From Pyrinomonadaceae bacterium (GTDB lineage: Bacteria > Acidobacteriota > Blastocatellia > Pyrinomonadales > Pyrinomonadaceae), in NCBI GenBank assembly GCA_014534425.1, contig JACVRN010000044.1, forward strand, positions 1 to 34,599: DNA of 34,599 nt, read 5' to 3'. Positions 22,246 through 29,848 of the stretch are shown here, piece after piece. Numbering within the stretch: the first letter of the stretch is position 1; every line of letters begins with the position of its first letter. The translations under genes were made by a program, and so were the position numbers. Under the pieces are notes generated by a model. It was not told where the DNA came from, ran no database searches, and worked only from the letters and a program-made list of their open reading frames with translations.

Positions 22246-23373
22246 TTACGGTTTGTTCTTCTTGTCCTTGCCGGAGTTTTTGTCTGCGGGCTTGGACGCT
22301 GAAGCCGGGGGCTGCGTGTTGAGGCCGAGCATAGGCTCAAGCGCCGCGCGATAGTTGTCGGAAATCTTGATGTAAGCTTCCTTGCGAAGGCGCGTGAGAT
22401 AATCGGCGCGCTCTTTGTCGCGGCGCTCCATAGTAATCATCTCGCGCACCTTCATCTCGTTATACTCGGAGGCGTTGCTTGCAGGGGTGCGCTCGTCCAC
22501 GCGTAAGATTTGATAGCCGTCGCCGTTGCGAATGGGGTCTGTGACGCCGCCAGCCTGAACGTTCTTGATAGCAGCCGCCAGGTCAGGCCGCAGGTCTGGA
22601 ACCTGAAACGTTCCGACTTTGCCTTTGTTCTGTTCGGCAATCCTCTGCCCGTTCTGCATGCGTTCGGAGTTGGCCGCCGCCAGGTCTGCGAAGCTTGCGC
22701 CCGCGCGAGCCTGCGTGACAATCTGCGTGGCCTTTGCCTTCACGTCCGCCTCGTTGATTCCAGGGCCGAGCGCGAGCCAGATTTCCGAAAGCGTCACGCT
22801 CTCGGCCTTGCGGAACTTGTCCTGGTGCGCCTTGTAATACTTTTCGGCTTCGGTGGAGGTGATGCTGAGGAAGATTTTGCGATCCACCTCGTCGTTAAAG
22901 ACCATCTCCTTCATGGTCTCTGCGCGAAGGCGCTGTCGAACCATCACGGGGTCAACGCCGCTTGCGCGCATGGCCTCTTCAAGCGCCTGCATGGTGGGGA
23001 TGTTCTGCTCTTTGGCGACCAGCAGCATACGCCTGTTGACTTCAGCCTCTACGTCCTCGGTCATGTTCAGGTCTTTGCCTTTTTGCAGCAATATCTGTTC
23101 GTTGATGAGGCTGGCAATCAACTCGTTGCGTCTTTTGTTCACCTCTTCGGTGGCCTGCTGCTCGCTTGCTCCCTGAGCGCGCATTGCCTCTATGGCCTCG
23201 CGCATCTCTCGCTTGACCTGCGAGAGCGTGATTATCTGGTCGTTGACCTGCGCTATGACTTCGTCGACGACTACAGGCTCGCCTTCCTGCGCGCGTACTG
23301 CACCAGCGCCGAAGGTCAGTGTGAGCAACGCCGCAGCTATTGCAAAGGCTGTTGCTTGAAGGATGGATTTCAC
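22246..23373 (-). CDS. surA: SurA-like periplasmic chaperone with one parvulin domain
   Basis: The 375-residue protein has a signal peptide (AFAIAAALLTLTFGAGAVRA) followed by DEVIAQVNDQIITLSQVKREMRE, the SurA N-terminal start (V..VN...It.sel). A helical chaperone domain covers about 45-180. A single parvulin PPIase-like domain follows at about 185-305: ESVTLSEIWLALG, ASFADLAAANSER, GKVGTFQVPDL and DGYQILRVDERTP. It would assist folding of outer-membrane proteins in the periplasm. E. coli SurA has two parvulin domains; this has one. The C-terminus is Lys/Pro-rich. The start is GTG, with AAGGAG 10 nt upstream. It lies between mfd and rqcP. Confidence 0.88.
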   Translation of the reverse strand: MKSILQATAFAIAAALLTLTFGAGAVRAQEGEPVVVDEVIAQVNDQIITLSQVKREMREAIEAMRAQGASEQQATEEVNKRRNELIASLINEQILLQKGKDLNMTEDVEAEVNRRMLLVAKEQNIPTMQALEEAMRASGVDPVMVRQRLRAETMKEMVFNDEVDRKIFLSITSTEAEKYYKAHQDKFRKAESVTLSEIWLALGPGINEADVKAKATQIVTQARAGASFADLAAANSERMQNGQRIAEQNKGKVGTFQVPDLRPDLAAAIKNVQAGGVTDPIRNGDGYQILRVDERTPASNASEYNEMKVREMITMERRDKERADYLTRLRKEAYIKISDNYRAALEPMLGLNTQPPASASKPADKNSGKDKKNKP

Positions 23374-23396
23374 AGCTTTTCTACTCCTTAAAATCT

Positions 23397-23449
23397 CGAC
23401 CGGGAACTGTTGAAACTTGCGCCGCTACGGGCGCGGGCGGCCCCGGTCG
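23397..23449 (-). promoter_or_regulatory. GC-rich hairpin in the surA leader
   Basis: CGACCGGG (23397-23404) pairs with CCCGGTCG (23442-23449), and inside it GCGCC pairs with GGCGC (about 23420-23435). The structure lies just upstream of the surA Shine-Dalgarno sequence in the 195-bp mfd-surA gap. No T-run follows on the minus strand, so a leader structure is more likely than a terminator. Confidence 0.35.
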
Positions 23450-23568
23450 TCAAAAAAATTCTGTCTATATTATTTCGCGGTTCGGTCGGGGAGAGAACCT
23501 CTGCTTTTGGGAGCTTAACCTTAGACTGCCTTTTCGGCTTTCCCGCTCGAAAGTCCAAAGCGCTGATT

Positions 23569-26500
23569 CTAATCCGTAGCACGTATTTCGAGCAACACGC
23601 CGCGAGCGGTTTCCAGAACCTCCTCGCGCTCCCGCTCGCTCAAATCGAGCCTTAGGACGCCCGTTGGAGCAAAGCTTGCGCCCTGGCGACGGCTTACCAT
23701 CTCCATCAACTTTTCGGGCGCGACACGCGCTTTGTCCGACAGCTTGACGGCAATCCCGCCCGCAGCCTTATCAACGGAGACTACGCCCACGCTTTCGGCC
23801 ACAAGCCGGAGCCGCGCGTAATCGAAGAGCCTTTCCACCTCCACGGGCACGCGCCCGTAGCGGTCTTCCGTCTCGGCGCGAATCAATCGCAGCGTCTCTT
23901 CATCCCGCGCGCTCGATATGCGTTTATAAGTCCTCAAGCGCTGTCCCATGTCCGAGATGTAATCTTCTGGAATAGCGACGCTCACGCCAAGGTTTATAGA
24001 GACGCTGGTTTCGTCCTCTACGGCTTCGCCGCGTAGTTCCGCGACCGTGCGCTCCAACATCTGCGTGTAAAGATCAAAGCCGAGCGCGTCCATGTGACCC
24101 GACTGTTCGCCGCCCAAAAGGTTGCCAGCGCCTCTTAATTCCAGGTCAAGAGCCGCTATGCGAAAGCCCGCGCCCAAATCCGAAAACTCGCGTATGGCCG
24201 CAAGACGGCGGCGCGCAATCGGCGTTAGAACCTGTTCCGAAGGGATAAGCAAATAGGCGTAGGCGCGACGATTCGAGCGCCCGACGCGCCCGCGCAACTG
24301 GTAAAGCTGCGCCAAACCGTAATTATCGGCCCGGTTTATGATGATTGTGTTGGCGCGCGGGATGTCTATGCCGTTCTCTATAATGGTCGTCGCAACCAGA
24401 ACATCATATTTATAATCAACGAAATCGAGCATCACCTGCTCCATCTCTTTTTCGTTCATCTGTCCGTGCGCCACTATGACGCGAGCCTGCGGCACAAGCC
24501 TCTGGACGAGCGCCGCTATGGTCTCTATGGATTCGACGCGGTTGTGTATGAAGAAGACCTGTCCGGCGCGGGCAAGCTCCAGTTCGATGGCGGATTTGAT
24601 GACGGATTCCGAGAACTGCACGACCTGCGTCTGAATAGCCAGCCGGTCGCGGGGCGGAGTCTCAATCACCGACATGTCGCGCAATCCCATCAGGGACATG
24701 TTCAGCGTGCGCGGAATCGGAGTCGCGGAGAGCGTCAATACATCAACGCGCTTCTTCAACTGCTTCAAGCGCTCTTTATGAGCGACGCCGAAGCGCTGCT
24801 CTTCGTCAACTATGACCAGTCCCAGTTCACGAAAGCGCACGTCTTTGGAAAGCAGCCGGTGTGTGCCTATGATGATGTCAATCTCGCCCGCCTCAACTCG
24901 CTTGACTATCTCCTTCTGCTCGCGCGTTGAGCGAAAGCGAGAGATTAATTCCACCTTGACGGGAAAGGCAGCGAAGCGCGCGCGGAAAGTCTCGTAGTGC
25001 TGGTAGGCAAGCACCGTGGTCGGCGTCAAGACGGCCACCTGCTTAGATTCCATCACGGCCTTGAAGGCCGCGCGCATGGCGACTTCCGTCTTCCCGTAGC
25101 CCACGTCGCCGCAGAGCAGCCTGTCCATAGGCGTGGCCTCTTCCATGTCATGCTTGACATCTTCTATGGCCGTCTCCTGGTCGGGCGTCAGTATGAACTC
25201 AAAGCCCTCTTCGAACTCTCGCTGCCAGGGGCTGTCGGCAGCATAAGCGTAGCCGCTCACGAGCTTTCGCTCAGCATAAAGCCGCAGAAGCTCGTCCGCC
25301 ATGTCGCGCATCGCGCGCTTGGCCTTGGCCTTCGTCTTCTGCCAGCCCAGACCGCCCAATCTATCAAGCTGCGGCTCGCGTGCCTCTGCGCTCGAATATC
25401 TTTGAACAAGGTCTAGGCGCTCCACCGGAACGTAGAGCTTGGCGTCGTCCGCGTAATAGAGCAGCATGAATTCGGAAGTGCGCCCTGCTCCCAGGTCAAG
25501 CTTCTGCAAGCCGCCGAAGCGCGCGATGCCGTGGTCTATGTGAACCACGTAGTCGCCCGTCTTCAGGTCGCGGAAGTCTGAGATGAAAGCTGCTGTCTTT
25601 GACTTTCTACGCTTGCCCGTAGTAGCGGTCGTGCCAGGCGCGCGTCTCTCAAGCTGCGCCTCGTTGGCTTCATCAAACAAATCGCTCTCGACGTGAATGA
25701 TGAGGCGCGAGTCCGGCAACTCGAAGCCGCCCGAAGGACGGCCCACGGTCACGACCGCTCCCGCAGCTTCGGCTTCGACGGGGCTTCCCGCCTCGCTCGT
25801 CAAAGCAACGCGAGGCTGCACGTTGTAATCGCTCAGGATTTCCTTAACGCGCTCGGCTGTGCCGAGTGTTGGCATGACGAAGAGCGTGAGAGCATTTCTT
25901 TCATCACGAGCGCGCCTGACATCGTCCGCCAACTCGCCAATGCGCCCGTGATAACGACGCACGCTCTGCGCCCGCCATTCGACTTCCGGCACGGTTTCGA
26001 CCGCCGGAAAGAGAAAGAGCGGTTGAGAACTTTTGCGCGTGCGCCCAATCTGAATCGAAGGCTCCTCGGCCTCAAGAGCAATTTCCTGGTCAAGCACAGC
26101 CGCGCTGCGACCAAGAGTGCGAAGCTCCAAGCGCTGCTGAGGCTCCAGCTTCGCGCGCAACTCTTCCGCCGTCATGTAATACTCTTCGGGCGGAAGGCCG
26201 AGTTCGTCCGCCGCGTCCGTTTCCGCGTAACGCGCCCTCAGCGTTTCGTAAACGTCCGCCAGATGCGTTTCGATTCCGACAGGCTCTTCAACCACAAGCA
26301 CAGCATCTTTAAGATACTCAAAGATGCTAGCCCTTCGCGGGTAGACGAGCGGCATGAGCCACTCCCAGCCTGAAAAAGTCTCTCCCTCGTCGGCGTAAAC
26401 CGTGCGATCACGAAGGGCGCGCTCGAACCTTTCATCCTGCCAGTGCGCGCGTGCGCGCTCGGCCCACAGACGGAAATCGCCGCTCGCCACAGCAAGCTCG

Positions 26501-27237
26501 CGCATGGGCGCAATCTCTACCTCCTGAAGAGGCCGTATGGAAAGCTGCGTCTCAGGGTCAAACTCCCGTATAGAATCGACGGTGTCTCCGAAGAACTCTA
26601 CGCGCACGGGCGCGTCACGGCCCGGCGACCACACGTCAAGAATTCCGCCGCGAGTTGAAAGCTCACCGACCGCGCCCACAGGGTCTTCGCGCACAAAGCC
26701 TGCGGCCAGCAATTTCTCTACCAACTCTTCGGGCGGGTAGTCCTCGTCACGACGAAGCAGAGCGCCCGTCTCATTCAACTCTTCGGGCGGAAGAGTCCTG
26801 CGCGCAAGCCCACGCGCGGTCAAAAGCAGAAAGTCTCTGCGCTCGCGCGCCAGTCTCCAGAGCGTGAGCGCTCGTCGCTCCAGCGTCTCAGGGTGAGGCG
26901 AAGCGCCCGCGTACGGGTCGCTCTCCGAAGCGGGCAGCACCAGAACCGAATCCTCGCAATCCTGTGACCCGCGCAGGGCGCAGTACCAGAAGCGCAGGTC
27001 ACGCTCCCAGCCCTCAAGGTCACGGTTGCTGCCTGTGACGACCGCAAAGCATTTACCGCTCGCGTGCTGCAAAGCTGCGAGCGCCAGCGCACGCGCAGGA
27101 GGCCCCGAAACAAGCCCGCTCACGGACACCACTCGCGCACCACGCGCGACACTTTCCGCCACGCGCCTGTAAGCATCGCCCTCAGTCACACGCCTCAGGA
27201 CACCCTGCAAAACCGAAGTTGATTGAACCGTACTCAT
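23569..27237 (-). CDS. mfd: Transcription-repair coupling factor
   Basis: The 1222-residue protein is Mfd, the DNA translocase that removes stalled RNA polymerase and recruits UvrA. An N-terminal UvrB-like module (about 1-480) includes GELSTRGGILDVWSPG near 185 and EFFGDTVDSIREFD. The RNA-polymerase interaction domain (GDYVVHIDHGIARFGGL, VPVERLDLVQRY) is near 570-630. The translocase shows Walker A GDVGYGKTEVAMRAAF near 710, DEEQRFGV near 810, SATPIPRTLNMSL, and motifs V/VI TTIIENGIDIPRANT and QLRGRVGRS near 960-990. The TRCF C-terminal domain closes it. It follows rfaE2 by 49 bp, a space filled with a heptamer hairpin; no Shine-Dalgarno sequence is visible before the ATG. Confidence 0.97.
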   Translation of the reverse strand: MSTVQSTSVLQGVLRRVTEGDAYRRVAESVARGARVVSVSGLVSGPPARALALAALQHASGKCFAVVTGSNRDLEGWERDLRFWYCALRGSQDCEDSVLVLPASESDPYAGASPHPETLERRALTLWRLARERRDFLLLTARGLARRTLPPEELNETGALLRRDEDYPPEELVEKLLAAGFVREDPVGAVGELSTRGGILDVWSPGRDAPVRVEFFGDTVDSIREFDPETQLSIRPLQEVEIAPMRELAVASGDFRLWAERARAHWQDERFERALRDRTVYADEGETFSGWEWLMPLVYPRRASIFEYLKDAVLVVEEPVGIETHLADVYETLRARYAETDAADELGLPPEEYYMTAEELRAKLEPQQRLELRTLGRSAAVLDQEIALEAEEPSIQIGRTRKSSQPLFLFPAVETVPEVEWRAQSVRRYHGRIGELADDVRRARDERNALTLFVMPTLGTAERVKEILSDYNVQPRVALTSEAGSPVEAEAAGAVVTVGRPSGGFELPDSRLIIHVESDLFDEANEAQLERRAPGTTATTGKRRKSKTAAFISDFRDLKTGDYVVHIDHGIARFGGLQKLDLGAGRTSEFMLLYYADDAKLYVPVERLDLVQRYSSAEAREPQLDRLGGLGWQKTKAKAKRAMRDMADELLRLYAERKLVSGYAYAADSPWQREFEEGFEFILTPDQETAIEDVKHDMEEATPMDRLLCGDVGYGKTEVAMRAAFKAVMESKQVAVLTPTTVLAYQHYETFRARFAAFPVKVELISRFRSTREQKEIVKRVEAGEIDIIIGTHRLLSKDVRFRELGLVIVDEEQRFGVAHKERLKQLKKRVDVLTLSATPIPRTLNMSLMGLRDMSVIETPPRDRLAIQTQVVQFSESVIKSAIELELARAGQVFFIHNRVESIETIAALVQRLVPQARVIVAHGQMNEKEMEQVMLDFVDYKYDVLVATTIIENGIDIPRANTIIINRADNYGLAQLYQLRGRVGRSNRRAYAYLLIPSEQVLTPIARRRLAAIREFSDLGAGFRIAALDLELRGAGNLLGGEQSGHMDALGFDLYTQMLERTVAELRGEAVEDETSVSINLGVSVAIPEDYISDMGQRLRTYKRISSARDEETLRLIRAETEDRYGRVPVEVERLFDYARLRLVAESVGVVSVDKAAGGIAVKLSDKARVAPEKLMEMVSRRQGASFAPTGVLRLDLSEREREEVLETARGVLLEIRATD

Positions 27238-27250
27238 AAAACAGTGATGG

Positions 27251-27293
27251 GTGCTGAGTACTGAGTAAAAGAAATTAACTCAGTACTCAGTAC
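27251..27293. repeat. Heptamer-repeat hairpin (CTGAGTA family), copy 1
   Basis: Arms 27251-27266 and 27278-27293 (16 nt) pair at 15 positions. The right arm is two CTCAGTA heptamers in tandem (27280-27293), and the left arm GTGCTGAGTACTGAGT recurs exactly at 33702-33717. The right arm overlaps the rfaE2 stop codon (27287-27289), and the element fills the space to mfd. Confidence 0.9.
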
Positions 27294-27763
27294 TTCCTTT
27301 TTATCCGCTCTATGATGTTGCTCGTTGATGCGCCTTCGATGAAGGGGAGGGAGAGGACGCGGCCTCCTGCCGCTTCAACTTCCTCGCGCCCGTGAATCTC
27401 TTCCAGAGAGTAATCGCCGCCCTTGACCAGCACGTCGGGTAAAAGCTCTGCGATGAGAGAGCGCGGGCTTAAGGCATCGAACACCGTCACGTAATCGACC
27501 GCGCTCAATGCAGCCAGCAGTTCCGCTCGCTCGGCCTGTGTCATGATGGGCCGCCCCGCGCCTTTGAGTTCTCGGACGCAAGCGTCTGAGTTAATCGCAA
27601 CCACAAGGGCATCGCCCTCATCGCGCGCCGCCTGTAGATAACGCGTGTGGCCTACGTGCAGCACGTCGAAGCAGCCGTTGGTAAAGACCAGCCTGCGCCC
27701 CTCGGCACGCAGGCGCTCCCTCTCCCTCAGCAACTCTTCCCTGGAAACAATTTTTCCGCTCAT
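27287..27763 (-). CDS. rfaE2: D-glycero-beta-D-manno-heptose 1-phosphate adenylyltransferase
   Basis: This 158-residue protein is the free-standing cytidylyltransferase-fold domain (RfaE domain II/HldC-like) that makes ADP-heptose for LPS inner core or other glycans. Motifs: [20 protein letters not shown] near residue 27 with the HxGH nucleotidyl-transfer site, [17 protein letters not shown] near 112 and the closing [15 protein letters not shown], the ISSTxxR equivalent. The kinase domain (RfaE1) is not adjacent. The last codons TAC TGA lie inside a heptamer hairpin arm. No clear Shine-Dalgarno sequence precedes the ATG. It heads a minus-strand group with mfd, divergent from lysS. Confidence 0.92.
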   Translation of the reverse strand: MSGKIVSREELLRERERLRAEGRRLVFTNGCFDVLHVGHTRYLQAARDEGDALVVAINSDACVRELKGAGRPIMTQAERAELLAALSAVDYVTVFDALSPRSLIAELLPDVLVKGGDYSLEEIHGREEVEAAGGRVLSLPFIEGASTSNIIERIKRKY

Positions 27764-27791
27764 CTGAAAGCTAAAACTCTAACACGGAAGA

Positions 27792-27863
27792 GTCTGGAGT
27801 CTAAAGTCCGTAGTTCGTAGTCAAAAACAGAACACTCTCTTTTGACCCCGGACTTCGGATTGT
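27792..27863. repeat. Heptamer-repeat hairpin (GTCYRNA family)
   Basis: Five tandem heptamers beginning with GTC or GTT occupy 27792-27826 (for example GTCTGGA, GTCTAAA, GTCCGTA). The region from 27840 onward holds complementary units (TTTTGAC, CCCGGAC, TTCGGAT), pairing at about 18 of 24 positions. It lies in the divergent rfaE2/lysS gap, unlike the others, and is not next to a stop codon. Confidence 0.8.
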
Positions 27864-27875
27864 AGTTGGCAAGAT

Positions 27876-27904
27876 TTGCTGCGGCTTGAACGCTTCATTA
27901 TAAT
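27876..27904 (+). promoter_or_regulatory. Candidate promoter of lysS
   Basis: TTGCTG (27876-27881), 17 bp and a perfect TATAAT (27899-27904). The start would be near 27911, with the Shine-Dalgarno GAGGAG shortly downstream. Confidence 0.5.
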
Positions 27905-27939
27905 CAGCGCTTTCCCTTACCAGAGGAGTAAGAGACAAA

Positions 27940-29763
27940 GTGAGCAACTCTTTCATAGAAGACAACGACCAGACACGCGCACGCCGCGAGCGCCTGGAAG
28001 CCATACGCTCCATTGTCGGCAACGTCTATCCGAACAAGTTCGAGCGAAGCCGCGTGACGGGCTTTGAAGACACCATCACCGCCATCATCCAGAAATTCAA
28101 AGACGGAGAGCCGCAAGTCTCAGAAGGCGCACGCCCCGCGCCGGAAGAGTTGGAGCGCATCAACGCGGAGCTAAACCGTATCTCGGTACGCACGAGCGGT
28201 CGCATAGCCACGCCGCCGCGCGTCATGGGCAAAGCTGCCTTCGTGCATCTTTCGGACGGCGTCTCGCGCTTGCAGATTTACGTGAAGAAGACGGACGTGC
28301 GCGCCGTCAACAACGACACGGACACTCTGATTGACGAAGAGGGCAAGGGATGGGAGCTATTCAATCTTCTTGACCACGGCGACTTCATAGGCGTCGAAGG
28401 CTATCTCTTCGTCACCAGGACGGGCGAGCTTTCCGTGCATGTGCGCGAGTTACAGTTCCTCTCCAAAGCTCTCCTGCCAATGCCCGACAAGGTTCACGGC
28501 ATCGCAGACCCGGAGATTCGCCAGCGCCAGCGCTACGCTGATTTAATCGCCGGAAGCCTCAAGGTCGAGCGCGAAGCGGGAGAGATGACGCCCCGCGAAA
28601 TCTTTGAGCTTCGCTCAAAGGTGATAAGAGAGATGCGCCGCTTTCTGGACGAGCACGGCTACGTAGAAGTCGAAACGCCCATGCTCACCCCGCTCGCCAC
28701 CGGCGCAGCCGCCAAGCCGTTCGAGACTTATCACAACGCGCTAGGCATTCCCCTCTACGCGCGCATCGCGCCCGAACTTTACCTGAAGCGATTACTCGTC
28801 GGCGGCTTTGAAAAAGTCTACGAGCTTAACCGCAACTTCCGCAATGAAGGCATAGGCTATCGCTGGAATCCAGAGTTCACCATGCTTGAGTTTTACTGCG
28901 CCTACATGGACGCCAACGGGATGATGGATTTCTGCGAAGAACTGCTGCAAACCGTTTTAGAGCGAGTGACAGGGAACCGCTTCATCTTTCGAGACGCAGG
29001 CAATTTTCAGGTCTCGACACACTTCGCAAGACTTTCTATGAAGCAGGCGATTGCAGAAGCCTGGGCGCATAATCCCTTCAGCGCGTTGCTCGGCCAGGAT
29101 GTTGATGAGGAATGGCTCGACGATGCTTTTAACGCGCACACGCTCGCGGTCTTCCTGCGCCGCGCTTCTGCTGAAAATTCTATGGTTGATGATGAAGAAT
29201 CCGAAGGGCTTGAGACGGATGCCGAGACGATGGAGGACTACTGGCATCTGGCAGAGGAAGAGGCCGAGCGCGCGTTGGAAGAAGCAGGCGATGCGGCAGA
29301 GACGCAGGCCGCGCAGGACATCGTGGAGATTTTCGAGAAGCTCGTTGAATCTTCTCTTATTCAGCCGACCTTCATCACGGATTTCCCCAAGCCCATCTCG
29401 CCCCTCTCGAAGGCTTCGCCCTTTGACCCCACGGTCGCGGAGCGCTTCGAGCTTTTCATCAGGGGCATGGAGATAGCCAACGGCTTTTCGGAGTTGAACG
29501 ACCCCGTTGAGCAGCGCGAGCGTTTCCTTGAGCAGATGCGAGAGCGTGAGCGCGGCGACGAAGAGGCTATGGTATTGGATGAGGATTACATCAGGGCGTT
29601 GTCGTATGGGATGCCTCCGGCTGCGGGGATTGGGATTGGTATTGACCGCCTGGTGATGATTCTGACGGGCAAGCACACAATACGAGAGGTGATTCTCTTC
29701 CCGCACATGAGGCCGGAGCGTAAGGCAAAGGAGAGTGAGGAAAGGGAAGTTGAAGAAGGATAG
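27940..29763 (+). CDS. lysS: Class II lysyl-tRNA synthetase with an acidic insertion
   Basis: The 607-residue protein charges tRNA-Lys. An OB-fold anticodon domain covers about 85-190 ([21 protein letters not shown]). The class II catalytic domain has motif 1 near 225-245, motif 2 [18 protein letters not shown] at residue 297 onward and motif 3 [13 protein letters not shown] near 562. The usual bacterial length is about 500; the excess is mainly an insertion at residues 387-455 rich in D and E ([37 protein letters not shown]), placed between the motif 2 region and the conserved [11 protein letters not shown] block. A short acidic C-terminal tail is added. The start is GTG 27940 with GAGGAG about 11 nt upstream. 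Confidence 0.95.
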   Translation: MSNSFIEDNDQTRARRERLEAIRSIVGNVYPNKFERSRVTGFEDTITAIIQKFKDGEPQVSEGARPAPEELERINAELNRISVRTSGRIATPPRVMGKAAFVHLSDGVSRLQIYVKKTDVRAVNNDTDTLIDEEGKGWELFNLLDHGDFIGVEGYLFVTRTGELSVHVRELQFLSKALLPMPDKVHGIADPEIRQRQRYADLIAGSLKVEREAGEMTPREIFELRSKVIREMRRFLDEHGYVEVETPMLTPLATGAAAKPFETYHNALGIPLYARIAPELYLKRLLVGGFEKVYELNRNFRNEGIGYRWNPEFTMLEFYCAYMDANGMMDFCEELLQTVLERVTGNRFIFRDAGNFQVSTHFARLSMKQAIAEAWAHNPFSALLGQDVDEEWLDDAFNAHTLAVFLRRASAENSMVDDEESEGLETDAETMEDYWHLAEEEAERALEEAGDAAETQAAQDIVEIFEKLVESSLIQPTFITDFPKPISPLSKASPFDPTVAERFELFIRGMEIANGFSELNDPVEQRERFLEQMRERERGDEEAMVLDEDYIRALSYGMPPAAGIGIGIDRLVMILTGKHTIREVILFPHMRPERKAKESEEREVEEG

Positions 29764-29776
29764 AAGCCGCTAACTT

Positions 29777-29832
29777 TGACACACAGCAAGAAGGAGCAGC
29801 CGTTAACGGCTGCTCCTTCTTGCTGTGTGTCA
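29777..29832. terminator. 56-bp perfect palindrome between convergent lysS and M13 peptidase genes
   Basis: The 28-nt arms 29777-29804 and 29805-29832 are perfectly complementary with no spacer, centred on GTTAAC. It begins 14 bp after the lysS stop and ends 17 bp from the stop of the convergent peptidase gene, so it is probably a bidirectional terminator or 3'-end barrier. Plus-strand sequence after it contains a GCTTTTAATCTTTT stretch. Confidence 0.9.
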
Positions 29833-29848
29833 CGCTGCTTTTAATCTT

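Noticed and set aside
22510..23391. 293-codon plus-strand frame opposite surA
   Set aside because: Antisense shadow of a well-conserved gene; composition (many Val, Leu, Arg, His) and lack of motifs fit a shadow.
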